Part shown: positions 1 to 12,900 of the stretch, piece by piece
Layout of the letters: each line of letters begins with the position of its first letter
How positions within the stretch are numbered: position 1 is the stretch's first letter
NCBI RefSeq assembly: GCF_036417845.1
Contig: NC_089979.1
Location: 122,607,415 to 122,671,414, forward strand
From: Apteryx mantelli
Lineage: Eukaryota > Chordata > Aves > Apterygiformes > Apterygidae
DNA: 64,000 nucleotides
Direction: 5' to 3'
Position numbers and translations under genes: made by a program
Notes under the pieces: generated by a model
Database searches by the model: none
What the model saw: only the letters and a program-made list of their open reading frames with translations
What the model was told of the DNA's origin: nothing

Positions 1-646
1 AAAAAGCCCTAGAAATGTTTCATAAAAGCACAGTTTTGACTAGAATATGTTAAAAAAAAACCCTTCAAAAATATTTTTAAAATATTTCAAAGAAAAACTT
101 ATCCAGTGATAGGCTTTATATAGTATATTATGTAATACAGTGCAGATGAGTGCTACTGAAAATGCTCAGGGCAGGGAGATTATTTGAGGAAAACGTATTA
201 CCTGCTATGAGCAACACCCTGCACTCCTTCAGCACTTCAGTCTCTGAGGAGTCATGAGGAGTTTTGAATATCTGATTAGGGTGGACTCTAGTTCCACTTT
301 AGCCTATCTTTGTGTTAAACAAACACCATTCTGTAACTTTATTATCTGCTGTTTCCAACCTCAGAGAAATCAGGATTATGTGTACATTAATAAAAGCAGT
401 CAGAATTTGCTCCTTACTTAAGTCTTCAGGGAACAATAGCATTTCCTGCAAGAAGATCTGGATTAGCACAGTCCTCTTCTGGGAATGCACTGCAAAATAT
501 TGGCTTTTGGGGGTGACAACAAAAACACCAATCTATCTTTTGTCTTGGACTTCTTCAGCTTTTGCTAGATTTCATCACCCCTTTGAAATCTGTCATAGAA
601 GAGTCCAGCATGTGTGACCTATTGGTCAGAGACACAGGTACCATAA

Positions 647-663
647 GGGGGGGGGGGGGGGGG
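647..663 (+). repeat. Poly-G tract, 17 G
   Basis: An uninterrupted run of 17 G residues. Such runs are polymorphic and prone to sequencing error, so the exact length is uncertain. Confidence 0.9.
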
Positions 664-2206
664 AAGCTCCAGGGCAACAAACAGATGAAGGAAAAATATA
701 CATCACATTTTTACAACGCTAGAAGAACTGAAACAAGTTTTTAAGAAGTCCTATAAGCAACTTCAAAACAACATTATTTCCAGCTGATATATGGAAGAGA
801 AGAAATGTTTTGAAAGCCTTTTTAAAGGCTATAAAGATCTTGTCTAGGCTGAGCAGGAACATTTGTAGATAGCAGACCTCACAAGACTTCTCCAGTCAAC
901 CTGGTTTCTCATAGTTGAAAAAGGTCTAAACCAATCTGACTGAGCCTTGCACAGCTAGTCTAGGCTTCTAAACTCACAGAATCTGTCAAGCCTGGAGCAA
1001 GCTTTAGCCTCACTTAGGAGAAAAGAGAGCATGATGAAGTCAAAAGTCTTCCAATGGTCCCACTTTAACACATATTTTAGTGTTATCTACAACAAACTCA
1101 TGGCTGAGGACATATGAAAGAAAGGCACTGATAATTTGGCCTACTAGTTCCCCATGCAGCATCTGTACCACCAAAATTCCTGTGCAGATACCCCAGTTCC
1201 AGTATTTAGGTACTTCTCTGCTGGAAGAGCAAGGTCAAAAGTTATCCAAGGTGTGTGCCCTGCCTGTGCATTGCCCATGCTGTTGGATTTAGCCTGTCTA
1301 TAGTCAGACTGCAGCCCATAGGGAAGCGTCCTTGGGGAAGACTGTGCAAAAACTGTTGGTGCAAGTGTATGACCCTTCCTGGGCCTTCTGGAATACTAGG
1401 CACAAGCATGCTCAGGCTCATCTGCTCTCAGTCCACCCAGCTGGTAAGCAAACAGGCAAACAAGCATCTCAGCAATCAATTGCCCCCACAGAATGCAATT
1501 TAGGTAAAACAATTTACCCTTTTACTCTGCCTCTCTCCCCTCTTTATCCAGTCGTTCTGTAGTGAGAAGCCTCAGCCACAACATGGGGATCCCAGCCACA
1601 ATTTCCTCTTTTAAGACAGTATGAATATGCATGTCCTAGCTATGTACTGCAACTACCAAACAACAGGTTCTATTGCGGGGAGGTGCTTTATGCTCAAAAT
1701 AAAACAGGGGCACTTGACAGGAGAGAACAAGATTTGGTAGGGGAAGGAGAAGCTGTCAGGGGAAGCTCTGCTGCAGCAGTCGCGAAAAGAAAGAGCTGTA
1801 GGGTGACAGAGGCCACGGAGCAAGGTCACTGCTAGTTTTGTCAGTTTGGTTCAACAGTAGCTGTCTTTTTCATCCAAACTTATGATTTTTAGAAATGTCC
1901 TTATAAATTGTATGTAACTTCTTTTCCTGCTGATGCTGACACTGTTTACTTGCTTCTTTTACATGCCATGATATGATAAGAACTATTTAATGTATTTCAC
2001 AGAGTTTCATGCTAGTAGGTGGCTTTTATATGCCGCATGATGTTGGCCTACATGCCTTAGCAGATGGTGTGCCCCAGAAGTCCAGGAATGTCTCTGTTTC
2101 TAATACACAAATGTTTTGTCACCATTTTTGCCACTTCATGAAGTCATGAGCCAGTAAAATTGAGACTACCTTTACCCTGCACAAATCCAAACCACATCTC
2201 CAGTGC

Positions 2207-2258
2207 GTGTAAATCAGCGTAGCTCCACTGACTTGGATGGAGTTAGGTCAATTTATAC
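2207..2258. repeat. Old palindromic interspersed repeat (MITE-like)
   Basis: The left arm (2207-2229, beginning GTGTAAATCAGCGTAGCTCC) and the right arm (2237-2258, beginning ATGGAGTTAGGTCAATTT) are imperfect reverse complements, about 70% identical, around a short centre. I recall similar palindromic sequences, with TGATTTACACCAGCTGAG-type ends, as scattered repeats in birds, turtles and crocodilians. I cannot give the family name with certainty. Confidence 0.5.
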
Positions 2259-5200
2259 TAGGTGAGAAGCTCATGTGTTTAGGGACATACCCCCAAAATG
2301 GCCTGTAATAAGACACCATTCTGCTATTTCCCCCTGCAAACTCTCACAGTGTACTGGCACTGCAAGCTGTTTCAAGCTCTTCAAATATGTATTTCCATCC
2401 ATTCAAGAACAACTGAGCTTCCCTTAACATCCCTAATGCAAACAGCACCCCTCCAAGTTCTCCTTTACTTGTATCAACATACACAAAAGCAACAATCTAC
2501 AAATTTCAGTAAGTTTTCTGTCTTTATACAGATCATAATAGCCTTTGCACTGCAACCAGGTCCCCGGTGACTGTTAAATCCTATGATTTTCAGCACAGAA
2601 GAATTGGGAGGGGGAGAAAGGAGAACCTCTCATGATATCGTTCTTTAGCAAATTGCTGGCTCTTTGCAGATGATTGTGTGTTATGTCATGTGCTGGCCTT
2701 TCACACAGAGCGAGTGGGATTGATGTTTATTGAAAGCATTTTGTGAGGTTAGAGGGAGAAAAACATAGCAACAACAACAAGAACTTGGCACCACTTTAGT
2801 CCCATCTGAGCCCTGTTTTGACCCTGTTTTGGTCTTCCAAAGGCTCTGCCTGTGACCTCTGCATAGGCACAAATGGCAGCCTTTGATTCCCAGGTGGCAC
2901 CAACTCCTGCCCTTTGCTGTGGCTTTAAGACACAAGTGCATTGTAAGTGCCTGGCTGCAGTTCTTAAGAATACCAGCACTTTGGGCTCTTGGAGCAGCTG
3001 CATCCTTATCCCCAGCATCTGAAAACCACTTGTATTATTAAAGTGGCAGATTTCAGAACTGGCATTTCCCCATAACCACAGGTATTTTAAATATTTAAGA
3101 AAATAAGATGGCATGCAGAAATGGTTCTTATGGGTCCCGTGTAGCATTCGTGCAGGAGATAAAAAATAGCAGAGCCAGTTCTGTAAGAGATTAGCACTGG
3201 TGGCGATTCCCCCCCTCTCGCAGGCGGGATACAGCCACTGTGCCCACAGCACCACAAAGATGCTTCAGCAAGCATTGTTCTTCCTAAAACTTTTCATTTA
3301 CTTTTACACAAAATGCTGCAAGACTCATAATCTACTTAAGGTTCATAATGTAAAGTGAGAAATAATTGTCCCTAGTAAGCGGCTGGCTGATGAAAGCTCC
3401 ACTGGTGTGAATAAGTCGTACAATTACAGAGAAAGGCAGCCTTCTTAAATGAACGGGTAATGGGACACTGAGCCTTTAACTGTTAGATCAAAGCGTGACT
3501 GTGTCCCAGAGCAGTACTGATTCACATTATTTGATGTCCTATGGGAAACATGTTAGCAAGGTTCATTCCAGCTCCATAACTCATCAGAACCACTGAAATC
3601 AAAGGAGCTGGAGCCCCTAACAGACCGATATGCTTCTGTTGGTCCTACTAGACTTGCATCTACATCTTTGAAAACCTGTCCCCATATGCCTCCAACACGA
3701 GGGCCAGCACTGCAGCTGACACAGACTGTCTCAATTTTTGGCCAAGGATGGAAACAGCATGAAAATGAGAATCCCATTTTAGCATTCATGTCAATTATTT
3801 ATTCATGAGTGCCGATGTATTCATCAAGATGTCTGCCTTCAGCTGTGATTTAACAGCTTTGCTAAACATGGTGTTACATTTAAGTAACAAGGAACTTCAC
3901 TCTGGTCCTTCATCTATCTAATAAGGACCAGCAGGGGTCCTTATTTAATAAGGACTGGAAATGGACCAATCTGAATTCTGGCTTTAATAGACAATATTAA
4001 TAGCAAAGATTAATTTCCTCCGCTGCAGGAATGAGCATTAGGATGAGTGTTATGAGGAAGTCAGGCTAAATGATTGTCATCTCTAAGTCTTAAAACCTAG
4101 TTATGTAGTCATTTTACAGTAACAAACAATTCAATCTATATAAACTACAGATAATGCATAGGAAAAATGAATGCCTTTCTGGCCCATAAATGTTTATCAC
4201 CTTGTAGCCCAAGACTGTATAGAATCACAGTTGAAGAGAGGAGTTGGCCCCCCCAGCTGTATATTTGTACTGAATATAGTGTAATTCATTTATTAGTCAG
4301 AGAAGATATAATGGAGATAGATATCTTCAATAGAGGTCTAAAAAATGAAAGCCTTTCTACAGTTATAACTCACCCCAACCATAAACCACACAGACTTTAC
4401 ACAGAGTGATAACAATATGGTGCAGAGGAGACTCATTGTAATGCTGGATATGGTACAGCAAGTCTGAATTGCAAAATGAATTTTTAGTCAGAGGAAAGCA
4501 AATTCACTGCTTAAATTAAAATGCTCCTTCTAAATGTTGCTCTTGCACATTAGCATGGATAACACTGGATTCCTAGCAGTCCAGTATGGATTTTTAATGC
4601 AAACTGAATACCTACAAAGTGACCCAAGTCCTAATGGGAGACAAGAAACAGTATGTTCACTTAATAGTGAACAGATGAGTCACCATGAATTAGTCTGAAC
4701 GGTGGTAAATGGCAGTGTGCACAGCTTCAGCCCATGGCCATATGACCCTCCACGAAGGTGACCTAAGTTAAAACATTCTGCTTCACAACTGCGACGGTCT
4801 AGGAGCTAGACATGGCTCAGCCAAAGAGCAAGATGGCATTCTGGAGTCCTCTTATGACCACAGTTGAACTAACTGAAAAAATTACCACCCCCAGCTCTGC
4901 CACAGCCTCCCTGCTGGAGTTCACCACTCTCTCATACCTACCAGTAAGTTGAAAAAGCAAACATGTGCTAAGCTCTCTCACCAAAGGGCCTAGCCTAATT
5001 GGTTTAAATAGGCCCAAAGAGGTTAGGAAATGCTCAGACAACCAACTCAGCAAGCAGATCGGGGCGGGTAGAGGAAATGTGACCCTCCCTCATGTGAGCA
5101 GTAACCAGGACCTCAAGGCGGTAACCTCTTAAGCTGGCCAAAGGAAGACATACACCTACGACCTAACTTGTTAAAAGCAGTAACTCAGTCACATGGAAGA

Positions 5201-8200
5201 ACGTGAAAACACCCAAAGACATGTACCAGTCTACCTTCTCCCCTTTGAATGTTGTTTGTTAATTAATCCTTCTACAAGTTTTGGGGAATGACAGTGGAAT
5301 GGAACAAAGTATGTACATGCAGTAAGTATGCACAATGATCTGCTATACACTTTGCATGCCTTTTTAAGTGCCAATGTTTTCCTTCTTAATTTTTTTTTTC
5401 AAAGCCTGGCATATTACCATGACAGCTTTACAGTGAGACACCAGTCCAACATGCTGACACCAACTAAAAAGGCATAGCAACAACCCAGCCCTTTCACATA
5501 CTTTACGAGTACAATGTATTAGTGTTAAGCAATATTTGAAGAAATACTCAGCAAAATAGTTCCCAGGAAGACCTGGGTTCTCTCTTCACGTAGCCAAAGA
5601 AATATATGACAGAAAAGATAAATCCTAATGACATTTCTGATGGCCAACCTAGTTAGGGAACAGTTGTGAGACTAGAGTCTAAGAAATGACACATGAAAGA
5701 CCGTCCTCGTTGTTCTTTTCAGCTAGTTTGCTCTACTTTTATGCTGGTGAGAGTTGTTTGGTAATACTAAGTAGCATAATAGGGTAAGAGGTCTGCTTAT
5801 TTGGTATCTAGTGAAGATAGAGTGGCTGCAGTTCTCTTGTAAGAAAAAGCAGTGGCAATAAGGGCTTGAAAAATAAAGGGTATGCCAGTGGAACCACACT
5901 AAAACCTAACAGCAATGGCACGTTTCTGCTGTCAAAGTCCTACACCTTTCACAAAGAAAACAGTGCTTAATTTCTGGAAATGGGCAGATAAAGGATTCAG
6001 CCCAATCTCCACTGGCATAGTCCTTCATTGCTACTTTACATCGTTCCCCTCTTATGCAATTCACTCGGCTGCCCACCCACCCCCACCCCCCCCCGCCGCG
6101 CTCAGGGATGGAAATATTCTTCTGGCTTGTGTGCCGTAGCAGCTGCTCCTCTTGACATTTCTGCTGCAGGCTGGGATACAGACCCCGAGAGCTAGCTCTA
6201 ATGAAATAGCTAATATAACCCTTCCTCTCCTTTCCCAATATTTCATGTGAAATAGATATTCTAATTTAGGCAATTGTTCCTCAGAGAAGTCTTCTAAGGT
6301 TAGTGGAGATTCAAAAATAGTTTGAAAGAGCAACAACCAAACCAAGAGTGCTTCAGGCTTTAATTTTCTTCCAACAACTTTTGCTGATTATTAGAAAGGA
6401 ACATGGAGGTAAATGTTATTTCTACCAGATATCCTGCAGGGAGCTTTGGTCTATCAGTTCTTTGCTCCCACTCTTAAGATGGGTGCCTAGGCAAACAGAA
6501 TAAGGTACAAAAAGGTAAATTCTGCTGCTATGAGTAGGGCTGGGAGTATATAGGGCTAGGTACAATGGGAGAGCATGATTTGGGCCCACGGAGTGCATTT
6601 GTAACTCAAAATGTTTCAGGGAGAAAGTGTCTTTTTCAGAAACTAATAATAATGCATTTATATGGCAGAACATCCAATCTGAGGGTTCATCTTCTTGAAG
6701 GGAGAAATAGAGCATTGTTTTCTGGATATGAAAATGAATACAGTGATTATAATATGAAAAAGTGACTTACTGTTGGCAGGCTAGTTGTCTAATGGGCCTG
6801 AAAGAGCTGTTCATTAGGAATGTTTTAATCAAGCCTGGTGACCACTGAAGTCTCTGCAAAGCTAGCCTCCACTAGTTCCCATCACACTAAAAATACACAG
6901 CCCATGCCAAACATTCAGAGTTTTTCAAGCTCCAGTGAGAGTACTGGTTAACAAAACTACCAGCATCACACTGAGCTAATTTGACAAAATAAGAATAAAG
7001 CTGAGTGTCAGTCAATGAGATCTGGGAACAGAGATGTCTATCTTGAATTACCTGCTTTGTGCTTCTGTCCATTACCTGAAGATATGTGGGACATCTGTTA
7101 AGTAGGAATTGCAAATGCAGTCAGTTACACTCTCAGCAGTGACAGATCCAGTTTGAGCTCTGGTTGTATTGCACAATAATTTCTTTAGGGAAAGGTACAT
7201 CGCAGTTACAATGAATTGAAAAGTGGTAATTAATTGACATACACACTCCATTTCAGCAATCAGAACATGTTGACTCTTGGTGCTGGAAGGAGACCAGTCT
7301 CCTTGTCCCAGGTCGTTTTACAGCTCTATTAATCACCTGCGTTAGCTCCAATGGAAAACATGCTTACTGCAACTGCCTCGCCTCATGCCTGCATACATTT
7401 TCTTACCTTGATTCTAGCATAGCCTCCAGGAAACTCAGTCAGCACAGGCGAGTCACATCATGCAATTCACAGAGGCACACAACAACGCCGCTTGGCCAGC
7501 ACCATTAATATCATCATGCAGCATATTGATACTGCTTTTTCTGCATGTATGTTTTTCCAATCCCAGGAACAGCTTTACCATCATTAACTAAATAAATAAA
7601 CAGAATGTTGATGGGAAGCAGGATTTAACCCATGCCAAACATTTTTCAACACATGCAACCCTGGTGGAGGATTGCTGCTAGATTGCCATGAACCTGTTTC
7701 CAAGGTTGGATTGCCACAGACCACTCACCCTTGGCTTTTCCCTGCATGCCTTTCTCTGCCTTCTATCCACACAGTTAAATAGGGGCTGGGGTAGCAACTA
7801 GAAAAATATGTGTCTTGGACATGCACTGGATTACCATAAATCAGGGGCCCAGGCAGTGAATTTTCAGGTGTCACAAGCCCCAAAATAGAAGTGAGGTCTA
7901 GCCCTTTGCTCATAGAGCCTCTCCCAAGCCCTGTCACCTTCCTCCCTGGAACCTGCATTTTGGCAGCCAGTCTTCAAGATCTAGTACTGACTCCTCAGAC
8001 TCAGCCCATAGATTATATATATCCCCATTCTCCCACGTTCCAGTTACATTTTTTAAGAAATCTGAGGAGACATACAGATACAGCTAAATTTTACACGGTA
8101 TCCTAAAACTGCTCATTAAAATCAAAGAAACAAACAAAAAAAGTCTCCCCAACCCCCAAGCCCTTTCTGAAATGCTGTTTCCCTCAGTCTGACTCTGTCC

Positions 8201-11200
8201 TGCTTTAGAAGTCCCTGGGCATCCACCTGTGGCGAGGAAAGTAAACAGGCAGTTCAAGGGAGATCTGAGCTGGAATCCTTGCTACAAAGCCCAATTCAAC
8301 CTCTTCCCATGACGCTGAAGTTGGCTTGTGCATCTCCTTCAGACTTCACCCAGGAGACCTTTTAAACCTTCTTTTATCACCTCTTTAGCTTTGTCGAGTT
8401 GCTGGCAACTTTCCAACGCTCCAGTGCTTGGAAGTAGGATACTAGTTTGTATTAGGAGGTAATATGGTCAATGGAACAAAACAGATTATGCCATTCAACA
8501 GCAGCAATCCAGAAAGCCTTTATTCTTTTAATATTAGGAGACACTGTAGCTGTAAACTGCTGCTGTGTATTTACAAGCATTTGCCTGTCATATTGGATTT
8601 CAGGGACCAATCTCTAAGCAGAGAAGCAACAATTTCCTGTCCCTGTTCATGATAAGCAACCACTAATGAAATCTTTCTTGGACTTTTGCCAAGGGAAAAA
8701 CAATAGCCTGTTTGAGCACTTCAGCTTGAACGGGTGCAAGCTATTGTATATCATCTGCTTAGCCAAATCCTGCTAGAGCGCTGGGGGTGGGGGAGTATAA
8801 TCTGAATTCAGCATATGCGAAGGGCAGAGAGATGTGTATCTGTTTTTTCCTTAATCCAACTGTACTTTATTATGCCACTGGGGAGGATGGAGTTACGGAG
8901 ATATAGTTGCAACTATCAGCTGAAGTTTAGAGATCAATTCTGACAGCTGCAGAGAGCGTACCATGTGCATATGAATGCATCGACCATGAAGCCACTAACT
9001 CACCTGAACAGTCTGTTGTTGTCTTTAAATGTCAGTTTTCGCACTGCCGTACACGAGCCATTATATGATTCCACAAATTAGTCAGAGCTTGCACTAGCAA
9101 ACAAATCAGCCAATCAATCAATATGCTCTCCCCAGCAGTTTTAGAGGTGGAGGAAATGTAAAAAATGGAAAAGAGGGTAAATGAAGTCAAGAAACATAAC
9201 ATCTATTTCAGAAATACTAGTTTTGGTGTTTGGAAGACTTTCCACAAAAGTATGCAAGTGGAAAGAACAGATCACATATTAGTAAAATCCTCTAAATTGA
9301 GAAAGCTGGGTTTTTTGCAAATAGAAAAAAAAAATGTTCTATTCTTTCAGCATCCTTCAAGATGATGCTATTATATAAGCTAACTACAGACTGTGAACAT
9401 GTTTTGCTATCCTATTGTTTTGGTAAATGTGTTTGTCCCTCCTCTTTTAATTCCAGCTGTAAAGGATTTCTTTTTTCAAATGCAATCAAAATATATTTCA
9501 TTGTGCATATATGCTAGCAGAATGCCTCTGAATTTTACAAAGATTTTCTAATAGTTTGAACAAAGCTCCTAATTTGAAACAGTTGCTAGTGAATAACTGT
9601 TTTTGAAACACCTCTTTATTAGTCAGTTGTTGCGAATCACTGTTATTATGAAATCTGAAATTCATTGCAGAATAAGGTATTTGTACATTACGGGAGATGT
9701 TTCATGACTAACAAAGGATAATTTGTTTAATCTGATTTTATTTTCCAAGTTAAGGAGCTTTTCATTTCTTTTCTTAGATTCAGGAATGAAGATTGTATTC
9801 ACATGTATAATCTCATATCTGAACTGCTTGTTACTGTAAAGGCACAACAGCTTTTCTGTGCAGATTGAAATCAAAGGTCAGTTTGCCTAACTCAGGGATA
9901 TAGGCCAGGTCTTGTCTATATTGATCTCTCTCTCCCAATATCACTCATTTTGGTGCCCAGAATTAGGGATATTCATCTTCTCTAGGTAAACAACTGTTCA
10001 TAAAAGAGAGAGTGTAACCGCACAGAAGCTATGATATGTCTTGGGATTAGTGAATGCCTCCTAATTGAGCTTTAGTGAAAGCCGCAGTTCTGGCATTATT
10101 TTTATTCACCTTGTGGAAAATTATTGGAGCATATTTCATATAATTAGGATCAAGAATGGATTTGGCATCATCTCCAGCACATGCCCCTGAACACTAATCT
10201 GGTTTATTTGGCACCGCTGCCGAAGCAGCTCTTGTGAGGAATACAATGACAGCAATTAACCTAGCAATACCGAACAGAAATGGGAAGTGGGAAATTGTGT
10301 TGTCTTTTATCTCCATACAGAGTGAAGTGTGACCTCATACAACAACAGAGCACCAGTGCCTTGAATTTATTTTCTGCTTCTTTTTTCTTTTTGATATGCC
10401 CTAAGGAATCTTCTTTTTTTCCCCCACCTAGCTCAAAAATGCACATTTTTGCTGCTGCCCAAGAAGGCCTGAACAAAAGAACACATGGGCCCTATATAAA
10501 GTGCTTGTAGCTAAATGTATTGGATTTAATTAGGTGTTGCTGAGTGACCAAAAGTTTCCTCCCCTTTCTAGAACTGGTCAAATACTGACTTTCAACAACT
10601 GTCAGTTCAGAATGTGAAATCAATAGCAGGATTTGGGCAAGGTCTTTAGGTTACTGCTCCAGGGGGTACATTTATTTTAAATAATCAGATATGATGTGTA
10701 CAAATGCCAGTTTCTAATGGGTTCTGTTTGTTCTTTTTGATTGCAGTGTTCTCGACAACTCACCAAAACTTTCTTTTCCCTTTTTCCACTAGTTACAAAT
10801 ATGATGTGTGCAATGTGTTTTAAGATTTCTGGGTCAGGCACAGTGACAATTCATCCATCTCTACATTTGTTCCCTTTGATCTAGTCATCAAGCTGGATGA
10901 TGGGGTAAGGAGACTTGGGAAAACTAGTCCTGAAAAGTTTTTTTTTTGCAAGGAGTATGCTTGGAAGAGGAGACTTTCACTACAAGCAGGACAAAGAGAT
11001 TAGGTTTTAACCTGGGATCTTAAATACCACAAAGCTTGAGAGACTTAAAGAGATTTACAGAGACACAGGGCAATTTGACAGGAAAGAGAAACAGCAGAGC
11101 GATTTGGTTTAGCTGCTGAACCAGCTGAGAAAGGACACAGAAAAGCTCTGTGGGGAGGAGTGTGAGATCCTGTGAACTCAGGGAACCTTAGACTTAAGCC

Positions 11201-12359
11201 CAAAGAACACTATCAAGTGGTTAAGAAACTTAAACTGGGAAATATGTATTGGTGGCTTCTTTTTTCAGAACAATATATTTCTTTTGCCAGATGAAGTACT
11301 TAAGAACCCAAGAAATACCCCATGAGACCAGTAGTTTGTCTCTGACAGTGGCAGGAGGAAATTCCACTTTGGCGGAGGAAAATGTGCTTGCTTTCTTCAG
11401 GCATCCTTACAAAGTTTGCCTCTCTATTTCCTCCGTCACGTGTGGCTGAAGAGGTGAGCCGTGAACTCAGCGCACTCATGGGACTGGAGCTCAGGGAAGG
11501 AATTTGCTTAAGCTCCTGAGCAGCCCAAGGGGGTCAGCTATAGGCCTGGGATGCATGATTTCTACACAAAGTCCCATTTCTTTTAGTATAAAGACAGGGA
11601 GAGCCTGTGGCCAAGGAAAGAGTGAGAGAAGTTGAGAAAAAGGCAAGTGCTGCTATGTGCTGAGACAGCTGAAGACGCTGTGGACTCAGTGTAGTGGGAC
11701 CCAGGCACAAAAGCCTAGTGAAAGCCAGGCTAGTGTGTGTGGCGAGTGATTTCAGAGACCACAGGACTGTACTTTAGTCACATTATTAAAAATCTTTCCA
11801 AATACAATGGATTTGGGGAATGCTGTTGGGTCTACCCCCATCCTTTCTGAAATCCTGGGAAAATATATGAGACTTGCAGCCAGTCCTGAGCATTAACCAA
11901 CCCTCCATCCTGCATCCCACAACCCTAAAAGAGCCTCAAGCAAAGTGCAAAGCTGAGAGCTCCTTACAGAGAGTGCCCTGCCACTACTTTGTGCTCCAGC
12001 CTGTGCTCTATCCTTTTCCTTGACAGCAGAAAGGGGATGTGGTAAGTAAATCCTATGCAAGCCATTCACAAAAAACCCCAACAGCTTATCTTGTAAGATT
12101 GCTGCTCATGGTAAAACACCCTGCTTAGTAAGCCAGGGGCTGCCTACAGCTCACGGACTCATTGACGACGTAGCCCAAAGAGTAGCACATTACAGCAATT
12201 TGACTTATGTATGGCTTGCAATAGCAAGGCCTGCAAAGGGGAAGAAAATACGCTGTCACAATATCCTGGCTAGACAAAGATGAGAAACTTCCTAGAAACT
12301 GCTGCCGTGTGGTTGTGCAACAGGAATCCAGCTAGAGCCTCCATACAACAAACCAACAC

Positions 12360-12900
12360 ATGGCGGCACACGCCTGCCACAAGGAGTGGGAAAGACTGTT
12401 TTTGCCAAGGCTCTCTTCCGCTCAGCAAATAGGTCACTGCTGTCAGGCAGCACGTCTGCCAGCCCATTTCATCACTACGTCAGCCCTCTGCAAGCCCTCT
12501 GTTAGCTCTTCAGTTGCACCAGCCTTGTCAGGGGAGCCAGAAGACAGGGGTCTGGTTACTGTTAATGCAGCTGCAGTACTGCGGCCTGTTTCCCCTATTC
12601 TGTCCTCAAAAAGCCTCACATACAAAGCAGAGTGGAACAGAGGGCAGAACAGATGACACTGCACACAGGAGGCTCTGACCGTTGCTCTGGCAGCGTCCAC
12701 CTGGGAGGAGCAGCAAACCTCCAGCCCCAGCCCTTCGCTCGGCCACCAGCAGCAGCAAACGGCAGTGCCCGCGACTGCAGCTCCCGCACCCACGGCTGGC
12801 GCCTGTCCCATCCGGTTTCCAGGCCTGCTCCCCTCTGCAGCATCTGCACCTTGACAGTGATGCAGGCCACACTACTACCCCAGACCCCACCCTGCACAGG
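12360..12900. other. Isolated GC-rich patch in intergenic DNA
   Basis: G+C is well above the surroundings and several CpGs are present, mostly between 12690 and 12820. Open frames exist on both strands (up to 133 codons on the - strand), which is what GC-rich DNA gives by chance; none resembles a known protein. It could be a minor CpG island, an exon of an unrecognised transcript or an old repeat remnant. Confidence 0.4.

Larger units (their letters stand above)
1..12359. other. Intergenic sequence upstream of SNRK, distal part
   Basis: I see no exon set, RNA gene or long recognisable protein here. Open frames are short and match chance expectation; the longest, 168 codons on the - strand at 2749-3255, resembles no family known to me. 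The region is AT-rich and CpG-poor, with a poly-G tract near 650, a C-rich tract near 6075-6100 and one old palindromic repeat near 2207. Distal regulatory elements could be present but cannot be told apart by eye. Confidence 0.7.

Noticed and set aside
2749-3255. 168-codon minus-strand open frame in the intergenic region
   Set aside because: No recognisable domain or paralogue, overlapping frames of similar quality, and no flanking exon signals.
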